DNA from: Nitrospira sp.
GTDB taxonomy: Bacteria; Nitrospirota; Nitrospiria; Nitrospirales; Nitrospiraceae
Length of the DNA stretch: 64,000 nucleotides
Direction: 5' to 3'
NCBI GenBank assembly: GCA_018242725.1
Contig: JAFEBI010000016.1
Span: forward strand, 12,237 to 76,236
The notes beneath the pieces were generated by a model. That model did not search any database. It was not told the DNA's origin and worked only from the letters and a program-made list of their open reading frames with translations. Both the position numbers and the translations under genes were made by a program. Shown piece after piece: positions 56,481 through 64,000 of this stretch (position 1 is the first letter of the stretch; the number at the start of each line of letters is the position of its first letter).

Positions 56481-57389
56481 ATGAGCAAAGAGCGTATACA
56501 AATTTCCGAAGCCCTCTACGACATCATGCCGTCGGACTATCAAGACCTCGTGAAGAGTGCGACCTACGGCAAAGAAGATCGTGGCTGGAAAGATATCGGA
56601 ACTTCAAAGGAACTGATTGAACAACACTCGCTTTGTGCTGGCTGTCCGGAATCAATGGCCTTCCGGTACATTTTAGCTTCGCTGCCGAACCCAGAAGATA
56701 CAGTAATGGTCGGGTCAACCGGTTGTACCAGCTTGGTCTTCCCGATGGTTGCCGTCCATAACATCCATTCGTTGTTCGGTAATCAGAATGCAATCGCATC
56801 CGGTCTGAAGCGCGCGCTCAGTGTTCGATTCCCTGGCAGAGTGAAGGATGTCGTCGTTCTTGCTGGTGACGGAGCCACGGTCGACATCGGCTTGGATATG
56901 ACCTTACAGGCCTGGTTCAGGCAGGAAAAGTTCACCACCATCTGCTTCGACAACGAACTCTACGCCAACACTGGTGGCCAGGAAAGTGGACTCATGCAAA
57001 AGGGATTCGTCGCAAAGATGGCGCCGGTTGGTAAGTTATTCGATAAGGTGCGGCTGCCCGAGATCGCCCGCGAGTCCGGCTGCCATTACGTCGTCAATTG
57101 CACGGTCAGCAAGCCATCGCTCGTAGAAAAAGTCATCCGAAATGCAGTGCATGTCGCGCGAGAAATCGGCCCGACCTATCTCCAGCTGTATACGCCATGC
57201 ATTCTTGAAATTGGCAAGAACAGCATGGAAGGATTGCAGGAAATGCGCGATTCAGAAAAACCAACTGAACGGTTTGCGTACAAGGAATACATCAGCGAAC
57301 CAGCTAAACAATTGCTTGCAGAATTGGCAGCGAAGGACAAAGAGCGGAAGGCAGCCGCCAAGCAGTTGGCAGGACAAGCATCCGCATAG
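56481..57389 (+). CDS. porB: 2-oxoacid:ferredoxin oxidoreductase beta subunit
   Basis: Holds the pyrophosphate-binding half of the thiamine site. 302 residues: SLCAGCPESMAFRYILASL (Cys pair), VGSTGCTSLVF, the TPP motif VLAGDGATVDIGLDMTLQA ending at CFDNELYANTGGQESGLM. GAGGAGG precedes the ATG. Downstream helices end with a Lys/Ala-rich tail. Coupled with alpha, gamma and delta as one operon. Confidence 0.93.
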   Translation: MSKERIQISEALYDIMPSDYQDLVKSATYGKEDRGWKDIGTSKELIEQHSLCAGCPESMAFRYILASLPNPEDTVMVGSTGCTSLVFPMVAVHNIHSLFGNQNAIASGLKRALSVRFPGRVKDVVVLAGDGATVDIGLDMTLQAWFRQEKFTTICFDNELYANTGGQESGLMQKGFVAKMAPVGKLFDKVRLPEIARESGCHYVVNCTVSKPSLVEKVIRNAVHVAREIGPTYLQLYTPCILEIGKNSMEGLQEMRDSEKPTERFAYKEYISEPAKQLLAELAAKDKERKAAAKQLAGQASA

Positions 57390-57407
57390 TTTAGACCGGA
57401 GGCAGAC

Positions 57408-58115
57408 ATGATTAAGAGACGATTGAATATCCGGATGTCAGGCTTGGGGGGACAGGGTGCGGTTACCGCAGCACATGTCTTGGCCATGGCTGCCAACCGA
57501 GACGGTAAATTCTCCATCTCCAACCCGTTTTTTGGCGCCGAGAAGCGCATGGCGCCGGCAGAGAGCTATTGTCGCATTGGCATTGAGAGAATCTATGATC
57601 GTGGCGAGTTGGTGTTTCCGGATGTCATTCAGGTTTTTCATCCTCAAGTGATCACCATGGGGAAAAGTTACACCATGCCGTTCTATTCAGGTGTAAAAGA
57701 AGGCGGAGTCGTCATCATCAATTCCGCTCAGCCGTTACTGTCCAATGAGGATGTGGATCGGCTCAAGGACTTGAATGTCGCCGTGTTTTACATCGCTGGT
57801 ACCGAGTTGGCCATCGAGGTGGCTGGTACTGAGCTGTCGACGAATATGGCGATGATCGGTTCCGTCTCAGGTATTACGAAATGTGTCTCAATGGAGGCCC
57901 TCGATGGTGCACTCCAAGAGCGATTTGGAAAGAAATTTGTGGCCTCCGGAGGAACCGCATCCTTGGACGAAGCCATCAAGAAAAAATTTGCCAAGAAGGA
58001 AATGCTATTAGCCAAGAACTTGGCCACTGTCAAAGCAGCCTATGAAGTCGCGAGTCAATGGGCTGAGAAGAACAAGATCGAGTTGCGTGTCGGCGATCCG
58101 GCCGTCGCAGCATAA
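57408..58115 (+). CDS. porG: 2-oxoacid:ferredoxin oxidoreductase gamma subunit
   Basis: Gamma-domain subunit that binds CoA in this enzyme family. 235 residues: MSGLGGQGAVTAAHVLAMAA, FGAEKRMAPAESYCRIG and the second half ELSTNMAMIGSVSGITKCV with KKEMLLAKNLATVKAAYEV at the end. GGAGG precedes the start. It follows beta by 18 nt. Confidence 0.92.
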   Translation: MIKRRLNIRMSGLGGQGAVTAAHVLAMAANRDGKFSISNPFFGAEKRMAPAESYCRIGIERIYDRGELVFPDVIQVFHPQVITMGKSYTMPFYSGVKEGGVVIINSAQPLLSNEDVDRLKDLNVAVFYIAGTELAIEVAGTELSTNMAMIGSVSGITKCVSMEALDGALQERFGKKFVASGGTASLDEAIKKKFAKKEMLLAKNLATVKAAYEVASQWAEKNKIELRVGDPAVAA

Positions 58116-58133
58116 GAGAAGGAATCACATTGC

Positions 58134-58412
58134 ATGTATAACGTCGCGCAAGTCATCGATGAAAAGTGCACGGCCAAAAAGGGTTGCCGGCTGTGTATCA
58201 TGTACTGCCCTGAGGCGAACTGTCTGGACTTAAACTCCAACAAGATGGTGGCGGAAGTCGTCATCGACCGTTGCAAGGGATGCGAACTCTGCGTTATCGT
58301 GTGTGATGCCGCCAAGCACTTCGCCATCACCATGCAGGCCGTCAGTGCTACAGGCCAACTGATGACCAAAAAAGGTGAATCTGCAGCCTTAGGACAAGCC
58401 TACCAGGGCTGA
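58134..58412 (+). CDS. porD: 2-oxoacid:ferredoxin oxidoreductase delta (ferredoxin-like) subunit
   Basis: 92 residues with two Fe4S4 motifs that pass electrons from the thiamine centre: C-x5-C-x2-C-x3-CP in EKCTAKKGCRLCIMYCPEANC, and CKGCELCVIVC. The order epsilon, alpha, beta, gamma, delta in one direction, closed by a terminator, marks a complete five-gene enzyme. Confidence 0.92.
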   Translation: MYNVAQVIDEKCTAKKGCRLCIMYCPEANCLDLNSNKMVAEVVIDRCKGCELCVIVCDAAKHFAITMQAVSATGQLMTKKGESAALGQAYQG

Positions 58413-58431
58413 ACGATATCGGGCTGAATTC

Positions 58432-58466
58432 AAAAACCCCATAGCGCTCCGCTATGGGGTTTTTTG
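58432..58466 (+). terminator. Rho-independent terminator of the oxidoreductase operon
   Basis: AACCCCATAGCG-CTC-CGCTATGGGGTT followed by TTTTTTG. A stem of about 12 bp with a T-run directly after it, 20 nt past the delta subunit stop. Confidence 0.93.
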
Positions 58467-58489
58467 TTGGTAGCTTGTAAGGTAACCAT

Positions 58490-58759
58490 ATGGAACATGA
58501 AGATAACGTAATCAACGAACTCCTGAGAGAGATTGCCGGACTGATTAATGAGTACCCTCGGGCCATTGAGCGTCGAGCAGCAGTACTGGATGCCACCGGT
58601 AAAGATCCCGATCTTGTCGATAAGCTGATCAAGGCAGCTGACACAATGCGAGACAGTGGAAATCTCTACCTCACCTGGGCGAAACATTACGCGGCATTGG
58701 CAGAGGGCAATACGGATGCCTCCTCAGATGAAGATGAGACCGAGGACTTTGACGTTTAA
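58490..58759 (+). CDS. Small acidic helical protein of unknown function
   Basis: 89 residues, predicted all-helical (DNVINELLREIAGLINEYPR, DKLIKAADTMRDSGNLYLTW, AKHYAALAEG) ending in a strongly acidic tail (DASSDEDETEDFDV). No family recognised. It follows the oxidoreductase terminator and precedes tRNA-Asn. Start ATG at 58490 is plausible but its ribosome site is weak. Confidence 0.55.
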   Translation: MEHEDNVINELLREIAGLINEYPRAIERRAAVLDATGKDPDLVDKLIKAADTMRDSGNLYLTWAKHYAALAEGNTDASSDEDETEDFDV

Positions 58760-58822
58760 AAATTCTCCCTATTCCGCAAAAATTTTTGTTAAAATACGCC
58801 CCGCATTGGATGACACTTCTGT

Positions 58823-58898
58823 TCCCCGGTAGCTCAGTTGGTAGAGCAGCCGGCTGTTAACCGGCTGGTCGCAGGTTCGAGTCCTGCCCGGGGAGCCA
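58823..58898 (+). tRNA. tRNA-Asn (GUU)
   Basis: 76 nt including an encoded CCA. Acceptor TCCCCGG/CCGGGGA, D arm AGCTCAGTTGGTAGAGC, anticodon stem-loop CCGGCTGTTAACCGG with GTT, T arm GCAGGTTCGAGTCCTGC. All arms pair. Confidence 0.97.
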
Positions 58899-58998
58899 AC
58901 GCTTCCCTTATCATCGTAAACTGCGAGGCAAGTTATGCCCCGCACTCTTCAAAATACAGCAGACCTTTTCACTCTTTCTACACCTGCCTTGGAGTCAA

Positions 58999-59625
58999 TC
59001 AAGTGGGTATACCTCGCTCAGCGACACCACTCTTCAAAACAATCTCGCATATATGATCCAGTCGCTCGATATGCTCATAAGCAGCCCAGGGATCCATGGC
59101 AACAGCGCAGACCCCGTGATTGGCCTGTCCCACAATGTCGAACGCGAGCGTCCCATCTTTCCTCACTCCCAAACACTCGCTCGTTGCATCAGCCAACTCA
59201 CGAGACAACGCCGGTAAGGCAGGAACGGTAGACCCTACCCGTGTATAGCGTGAAATCTCAGGAAACTCTTTACTGATGCCTTGCAAGTCGATTCCAGCAT
59301 AGATCGCAGCCACCACGTGCGTTGCATGGACATGCACCACGGTTCGCGTACGCTTCGAATCCCGCTGAAGATTCCAGTGCATCCAGAGTTCACCGGATGG
59401 CTTCTGTTGATCGTTGATTTTTGGGACGCGTAAACCAGTCTCAGGATCAGTCACAATCTCTAACCGAACGACATGCTCCGGATGTACGATCGTCTTGCGC
59501 CAACCGGATGGAGTGATGTACAAATACCGGCTTTCCCGTTTTTTCATACTGATGTTGCCGTCTCTAGTCGTAATCCACCCTCTCTCATAGCATCGCCTCA
59601 TGACATCCCCGATAGCCGTCAGCAT
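58999..59625 (-). CDS. Class II aldolase/adducin family protein
   Basis: 208 residues from the ATG at 59625 (GGAGGG upstream). The family's zinc-dependent aldolase site is present: DGNISMKK at the phosphate-binding region, KPSGELWMH with the catalytic Glu, VVHVHATHVVA with two His ligands and GQANHGVCAVA with the third. The fold resembles L-fuculose-phosphate aldolase and methylthioribulose-1-phosphate dehydratase; which substrate is used cannot be told. Monocistronic, divergent from the YheT-type gene. Confidence 0.85.
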   Translation of the reverse strand: MLTAIGDVMRRCYERGWITTRDGNISMKKRESRYLYITPSGWRKTIVHPEHVVRLEIVTDPETGLRVPKINDQQKPSGELWMHWNLQRDSKRTRTVVHVHATHVVAAIYAGIDLQGISKEFPEISRYTRVGSTVPALPALSRELADATSECLGVRKDGTLAFDIVGQANHGVCAVAMDPWAAYEHIERLDHICEIVLKSGVAERGIPT

Positions 59626-59750
59626 AATCCCTCCGTTAGAATGGTGACCCGATCTCTCTATATCTTGCTTTTGGACACGCAAACGGGGTGACGCTACGGC
59701 TGCTCATAGCTCATCCCCTTCAAAAAAAGCCTACTATACGTGATACCATA

Positions 59751-60779
59751 ATGAATCCCGCAATGATTAATCTTGCCGTGTCCTTTCAACCTCCACTTTT
59801 TCTCAGAAACGCTCATCTCATGACCTTGCTACCCCGCTACGTGCCGAGAGAGATATCGCTGGCAGACTTACCTCGGGAAGCGCGATTCTTTTCCGTTGAA
59901 CCACAGTCACAGCTTCAAGGATTCTGTCACTGGCGGGACGATCGCAAAGCCTGTCCCACCGTCGTGCTGGTCCATGGCTTGGAGGGCTCCAGCGAATCGC
60001 GATACATGCGAGGGATCGCCGCGAAAGCTTTCCACTCAGGGCTCAACGTCATCCGCCTAAACCAACGGACCTGTGGTGGAACAGAACACCTTTCTCCAAC
60101 GCTCTACAACAGTGGACTCAGTAGTGATTACCGAGCCATCGTTAATGAACTCGTTGATCACGACGGCCTCGATCAAATCTGGCTAGTTGGCTATTCTATG
60201 GGCGGAAACCTTGTGCTCAAAGCCGCTGGTGAGCTTGGGCGGACTGAACCAGCGCTGGCTGGAGTGGCTGCCGTTTGCCCTAACATTAATCCCACCGTGT
60301 GCGCCCGTGCCCTTGAAGAACCGCGCAACTGGATATATCACCGCCACTTCGTCACAAAACTGAAGGAACGCTTACGCCGAAAGGCCTCCCTGTTCCCAGG
60401 GAAATGGGATCTCTCCATGCTTGACCAAGTCAGCACCATCAGCGAATTTGATGATCGTTATACCGCCAGAGACGGTGGCTACCGGGACGGCGCCGACTAT
60501 TACGACCGAGCTGGCTCGCGACACGTGCTCGATAGGATTGCGGTACCGACTCTGATCATCACGGCACAAGACGATCCCTTTATTCCCTACTCAATGTTTA
60601 CTGTGCCGTTGATTCAACAACACCCGAACATCCAATTGGTTGCTCCACACTATGGGGGACATTGTGGCTTCTATCAAGGCTGGCGAGAAAACGAAGATCC
60701 CTACTGGGCAGAAAATCGAATCGTAGACTTCTTACATAGAACCAGCACACCGAGAGCCTACTCACCTGGAAAGATCTAA
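59751..60779 (+). CDS. Alpha/beta hydrolase of the YheT type
   Basis: 342 residues. An N-terminal FQPPLFLRNAHLMTLLPRY typical of the YheT group leads to the hydrolase core: oxyanion region VLVHGLEGSSESRYMRG, nucleophile elbow GYSMGGNLVL, acid in ITAQDDPFIPYSMF and the catalytic His in YGGHCGFYQGW. Likely an esterase or lipase-like enzyme in the cytoplasm. The ATG at 59751 is preferred to one further upstream in the same frame because the added residues do not resemble the family. Confidence 0.85.
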   Translation: MNPAMINLAVSFQPPLFLRNAHLMTLLPRYVPREISLADLPREARFFSVEPQSQLQGFCHWRDDRKACPTVVLVHGLEGSSESRYMRGIAAKAFHSGLNVIRLNQRTCGGTEHLSPTLYNSGLSSDYRAIVNELVDHDGLDQIWLVGYSMGGNLVLKAAGELGRTEPALAGVAAVCPNINPTVCARALEEPRNWIYHRHFVTKLKERLRRKASLFPGKWDLSMLDQVSTISEFDDRYTARDGGYRDGADYYDRAGSRHVLDRIAVPTLIITAQDDPFIPYSMFTVPLIQQHPNIQLVAPHYGGHCGFYQGWRENEDPYWAENRIVDFLHRTSTPRAYSPGKI

Positions 60780-60814
60780 GCCAAGGTTGGCAACGAACAT
60801 TGCACGAAGGTAGT

Positions 60815-62302
60815 TCATACGATGACGGGTTCGAGGTGCGTCAGCACCTCGTCACGGTATGTCCGAAACGGGTCCGGCATTGGAAATGGGGCACGGCCCC
60901 GAACTTGGAAAATTGACCAATTGATCACATAGGCAGGAAATAGTCCGTCAGGCTGCGCATCTTGATCTGCGCTGGGAGGCGACCACCCACCCAAGAGATG
61001 CCTGACCAGTGCACTGCGCCCATAGGCACGTGTATTCTTGGGGGCCTCCTCCATTGCAATCTGAATCAGCGCATCGGTCGTCATGCGAGGAACTCGCCCC
61101 TCCTCTACAAGCCCATAATAGAGTCCTTTCGCATGATTCAGGTTGTGATACTCCAAATCCAAACTCTTGAGCAGTGGATCGTTCCAGTCTACTCGTTCTG
61201 CTTCCCTGAAACACTCCAGCAGCCAAAGCTTTGACGCCCAATCCACACGGCCAACCAGCGTCTGATAATCCCCACGAAGATCGTTGAGGACCGACGCCCA
61301 TTGAACAAGGACCCAATCAGTTTCTTCATCCTGTCCCTTACAATGCCGCAGGGCACAATCAAGAAACTGTTCCTGAATATCAATCGCCGACATGGTTCGT
61401 TGAGACTGCAGCCGAATGACCCAGTTCCGCTCTTGGTCCTGGGAAATTTCTTGTAGCGCCTCCACCGGTTCATCAATGTCCAAACCCTGAGGGGCATGCC
61501 CCTCCTCAATCAGTTGCAGGACTAAGCCGGTCACACCAAGCTTCAACGCCGTCGCGTGTTCAGTCATATTGGAATCGCCCAACAGCAAATGGATCCGCCG
61601 ATATTCATTGGGATCCGCCAACGGCTCATCCCTCGTATTCACAATCGCCCGATTGTGCTGCACCCACTCGAAGAAATCATTGACGATGAAGTCGCTCCGC
61701 TGAGAAATTTGAAACGGCAGGTTCGAGTCACCTCGGGCACCGACGGCCGCACGAGGAACAATCAATCGATCCATTTGAATCCAGGCATCCTGTGGACCAG
61801 CGGCACCGATACGTCCCGATCCGGTAAAGATCTGCCTGGTCACCAGAAACGTCACCAACGGCGCCAATCCACGCCTCGAAAACGGAAATCGACGAGAGAC
61901 AAGATAGTTTTCATGTGAGCCAAAGGTCGCATCCGTCTCATGATCGATGTTGTTCTTGATCAGCGATACGCGATCTGAAAACCCGAGCTCTTCGATCGCC
62001 TGCTGCAACAAGCGATCTCCCGCACGATCAGACACCACCACATCCGTGAGAGAGTGACATTCGGGCGAGGCGTACTCTAAATGCCCCATATCCAGGTAGA
62101 TCCGCCCACCGTTCGTGAGAAATCCCCCATTCCCAGGCGGCTCATCATGGCCGCGATGGTGGAGATCAAGCACTCCTCGGCGCTGGACATGGAACAGATG
62201 ATTTCTGATTTGATGGGCAAACCAAGTCGGAGAATGGTCAGGCCGGTCCTCATGGATCAAGAGCCCGTACTCGGTCTCCAAACCAAAAATTCGATGCAAC
62301 AT
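60815..62302 (-). CDS. pafA: Pup-protein ligase PafA
   Basis: Glutamine-synthetase-fold ligase that attaches Pup to lysines of proteins destined for the proteasome. 495 residues. Motifs: MLHRIFGLETEYGLLI, LTNGGRIYLDMGHLEYASPE, IKNNIDHETDATFGSHENYL, NTRDEPLADPNEYRRIH and GDSNMTEHATALKLG. The short gap between the first beta strand and LTNGGR, without the long Dop loop, and the C-terminal MPDPFRTYRDEV favour PafA over Dop. It lies 4 nt after prcA. Confidence 0.85.
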   Translation of the reverse strand: MLHRIFGLETEYGLLIHEDRPDHSPTWFAHQIRNHLFHVQRRGVLDLHHRGHDEPPGNGGFLTNGGRIYLDMGHLEYASPECHSLTDVVVSDRAGDRLLQQAIEELGFSDRVSLIKNNIDHETDATFGSHENYLVSRRFPFSRRGLAPLVTFLVTRQIFTGSGRIGAAGPQDAWIQMDRLIVPRAAVGARGDSNLPFQISQRSDFIVNDFFEWVQHNRAIVNTRDEPLADPNEYRRIHLLLGDSNMTEHATALKLGVTGLVLQLIEEGHAPQGLDIDEPVEALQEISQDQERNWVIRLQSQRTMSAIDIQEQFLDCALRHCKGQDEETDWVLVQWASVLNDLRGDYQTLVGRVDWASKLWLLECFREAERVDWNDPLLKSLDLEYHNLNHAKGLYYGLVEEGRVPRMTTDALIQIAMEEAPKNTRAYGRSALVRHLLGGWSPPSADQDAQPDGLFPAYVINWSIFQVRGRAPFPMPDPFRTYRDEVLTHLEPVIV

Positions 62303-62306
62303 ACGT

Positions 62307-63116
62307 TTACGTAAGTGCAGAACTCAAGTCACTGGGAAGCAATGCTTTCAACTCGACCGATCCAAGCGTTCGGTATTTAGAGGTTCCTGACACCTGACGA
62401 TCGAGCAGCGCACATTCGATCGCTTTTCCCTCCATCCGTTGGCGCACATGGGTCAAGAGTGCCTGAGAGTCCGCTACCAACTGATCAGAACTCTCCTTCG
62501 CACCCTCATGATTTTCCCTGGTTTCATGTGCTTGCCGCTGCGCTCGATCCCCGACCGCCCAGGTGCGAATCACGACATCCACAGCCTCTTTCAAAGACAC
62601 ACAATCCTGCCGTCGAAGATACTCCATCATCCGTTGCTCAACCGACGACGTTGCCGCAAGTACGGCGTACTGGCTCTTCTCTTCGAACACTCCGTCGTAG
62701 TTGATTGTGAGGAAGCCGTCTTTCCCAGCCTTCTGGCCCAACTCAGCCAGCATGATCTTCACGATGGACGGAGCCTTAAATACCTCCTCAAACGCCTGCT
62801 TGACGACCGGTGCGATGCCGTACTTGACGAGACGACTCCCCGTGACATCGGCCGCAGAACGGTTGAACCCTTCGACATGAGCCATCTCCAACAGCATGAA
62901 CCGCAGCTTCTCAAGATCGGCCGGGTGACCCATTCCCCCGAACGCAAGACGGTCATAGATTTCATAGAGCTTTGGGGTGCCCTTGCTCATCGTCATCAGT
63001 AGAATCCCCTGATCGCATACCACACCGACCACCGGGCTCCCCTGCGCAAACTGCTCATCAAGATACTGACGGCGATTCCCGACTGCTTCGACCCACCGAT
63101 AGGGTTCTTCGTACAT
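62307..63116 (-). CDS. prcA: 20S proteasome alpha subunit PrcA
   Basis: Forms the outer gating rings of the bacterial proteasome. 269 residues with the alpha-type N-terminal start (YRWVEAVGNRRQYLDE), the core VVGVVCDQGILLMTMSKG and LRFMLLEMAHVEGF, and a helical/flexible C-terminal tail. It has no active-site Thr. It follows prcB by 12 nt, the normal prcB-prcA order. Confidence 0.92.
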   Translation of the reverse strand: MYEEPYRWVEAVGNRRQYLDEQFAQGSPVVGVVCDQGILLMTMSKGTPKLYEIYDRLAFGGMGHPADLEKLRFMLLEMAHVEGFNRSAADVTGSRLVKYGIAPVVKQAFEEVFKAPSIVKIMLAELGQKAGKDGFLTINYDGVFEEKSQYAVLAATSSVEQRMMEYLRRQDCVSLKEAVDVVIRTWAVGDRAQRQAHETRENHEGAKESSDQLVADSQALLTHVRQRMEGKAIECALLDRQVSGTSKYRTLGSVELKALLPSDLSSALT

Positions 63117-63128
63117 AACGTGACGACC

Positions 63129-63896
63129 TTACACGCCTTTTGATACCTTTGACTCAAACAAGGATCGGAGAGATGGATCTTCCATTACCGTCACACCCGC
63201 GGCTGTGATCAATTTCACAATCGGATACAGCCCAGCCTCTCGATTAACCCCACCGGTCGCACTATCAAATTCAGCAGCACATGTTAACAGTCGCAGTGCC
63301 TGAACGGTCGCCTGCTCTTGGGACATCGTACCCAGAGGCTGCTCGCCCCAGGTATTCACGTAATGAAGGATGCCTCGAACGGTTGGCGAACCAGAGCCAG
63401 ACACAGCATACTCCACTCCCTCAAACTCCGCACCAAGGATATCGTAGAAATAAATCTTTGCGACCTCTTGCTCAGCATCGTAGCCGGCAAAGATCGGGAC
63501 GACAGCCCCAGTCCCTGCCAAGGCGGCCGCAACATTTTCCTTCAGCAACTTGGCCAACGCTCGGAGCTTACCCTCAAAGCTCAGCTCCTGAAGTTGCGTC
63601 CGCCGATAGTACTTAAAGGAATGTTCGAGAATGCGCGCCATCTCATACGCAGTCGCGGGCACCCCCGCGATCGCCATGACGCTGTGTCGATCGATCTCCA
63701 AAACCTTGTCGGTTCGGTCATACATCACCATGTTGCCGGCCGTCGCTCGACGATCTCCAGCCACCAGCACCCCATCGCGATATTTGAAGGCAAGAATCGT
63801 CGTGGCGGTAGTCAGGGATTGTCCCACTCCGGAGTGCCCCGGCGTTCCCAACACGTAACCCTGTTCCTTCAGGAGCTGGTAAAAATCACCCTGCAT
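63129..63896 (-). CDS. prcB: 20S proteasome beta subunit PrcB
   Basis: Catalytic beta-ring subunit, an N-terminal Thr protease made as a proprotein. 255 residues from MQGDFYQLLKEQGYVLG. Alignment by eye with the mycobacterial subunit (GTTIVALKY) puts the mature N-terminal Thr at residue 32 in TATTILAFKYRDGVLVAGDRR, with a propeptide of about 31 residues. The residue before it is Ala rather than the usual Gly. The chosen ATG (63896) gives a plausible propeptide. mpa, dop and pup should lie beyond 64000. Confidence 0.93.
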   Translation of the reverse strand: MQGDFYQLLKEQGYVLGTPGHSGVGQSLTTATTILAFKYRDGVLVAGDRRATAGNMVMYDRTDKVLEIDRHSVMAIAGVPATAYEMARILEHSFKYYRRTQLQELSFEGKLRALAKLLKENVAAALAGTGAVVPIFAGYDAEQEVAKIYFYDILGAEFEGVEYAVSGSGSPTVRGILHYVNTWGEQPLGTMSQEQATVQALRLLTCAAEFDSATGGVNREAGLYPIVKLITAAGVTVMEDPSLRSLFESKVSKGV

Positions 63897-63902
63897 TCTC
63901 AA

Positions 63903-63998
63903 CCTCGTTAAACGTGAAACGGAAAGGTGAAACGTGTCTGGCCGATATTCGACGAACGATCCTCTACCGTTCACGTCTCACTTTTTAGGGTTCACGAT
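63903..63998. repeat. Imperfect inverted repeat upstream of prcB
   Basis: CGTGAAACGGAAAGGTGAAACGTG on the left corresponds to CGTGAACCCTAAAAAGTGAGACGTG on the opposite strand at the right end, giving arms of about 24 nt around a loop of roughly 40 nt. It resembles in wording the hairpin at 39291-39345. It lies in the leader before prcB. Confidence 0.45.
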
Positions 63999-64000
63999 CA

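Noticed and set aside
60815-62302. Assignment as Dop (Pup deamidase) instead of PafA
   Set aside because: The N-terminal loop is short and the C-terminus and SNMTEHATALKLG region fit PafA better, as does the position after prcA. Some features are shared, so the call is not absolute.

Overview
The window looks like chromosome of a Nitrospira-type bacterium (phylum Nitrospirota). No single gene proves this. The inference rests on the combination: a Gram-negative style Mre/PBP2 module, a five-gene 2-oxoacid:ferredoxin oxidoreductase of the Hydrogenobacter/Nitrospira kind, an actinobacterial-type 20S proteasome with its Pup ligase, and an ilvBNC-psd-pssA-leuA cluster like that of deltaproteobacteria. 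Most of the DNA is dense housekeeping coding sequence on the minus strand.

Layout. 1-3.9 kb: PBP2 (cut by the window edge), MreD, MreC, MreB. 4-5.4 kb: RDD membrane protein and, divergently, a membrane-anchored SurA-N protein. 5.4-8.5 kb: an orphan ribbon-helix-helix antitoxin and a DUF4062-STAND ATPase-FGE-like fusion, a probable conflict gene. 8.7-22.4 kb (minus): a branched-chain amino acid and phospholipid cluster read ilvB, ilvN, ilvC, psd, pssA, then a leucine T-box leader, leuA, cupin, leuB, NHL protein, asd, DUF2905, SpoIID, queA. 22.4-25.2 kb: RNase P RNA, M48 protease, RNase HIII, a lipoprotein. 25.4-29.9 kb: a TIR-STAND ATPase-WD40 giant. 30-32.6 kb: GH13 branching-type enzyme and a non-coding stretch holding repeats and a decayed TIR gene. 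32.6-37.8 kb: zinc-ribbon protein, tRNA(CAU), rpoD, dnaG, HIT protein. 37.8-51.7 kb (minus): rho, rpmE, prfA, prmC, murA, hisG, hisD, hisB, then an acyltransferase and a dead IS1380-type element, then hisH, a lipoprotein, hisA, hisF, hisIE. 52-58.8 kb (plus): DUF2203, YciI, a TPR protein and the oxidoreductase operon behind a near-consensus promoter. 58.8-64 kb: tRNA-Asn, a class II aldolase, a YheT-type hydrolase and pafA-prcA-prcB.

The accessory signal lies in the two STAND proteins, the decayed TIR fragment and the orphan antitoxin. They sit as single insertions between housekeeping genes rather than in one island. The best regulatory signal is the T-box with a CUC (Leu) specifier and an intact terminator upstream of leuA. 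A family of short palindromic intergenic repeats is also visible. No CRISPR array, complete insertion sequence or prophage was seen.
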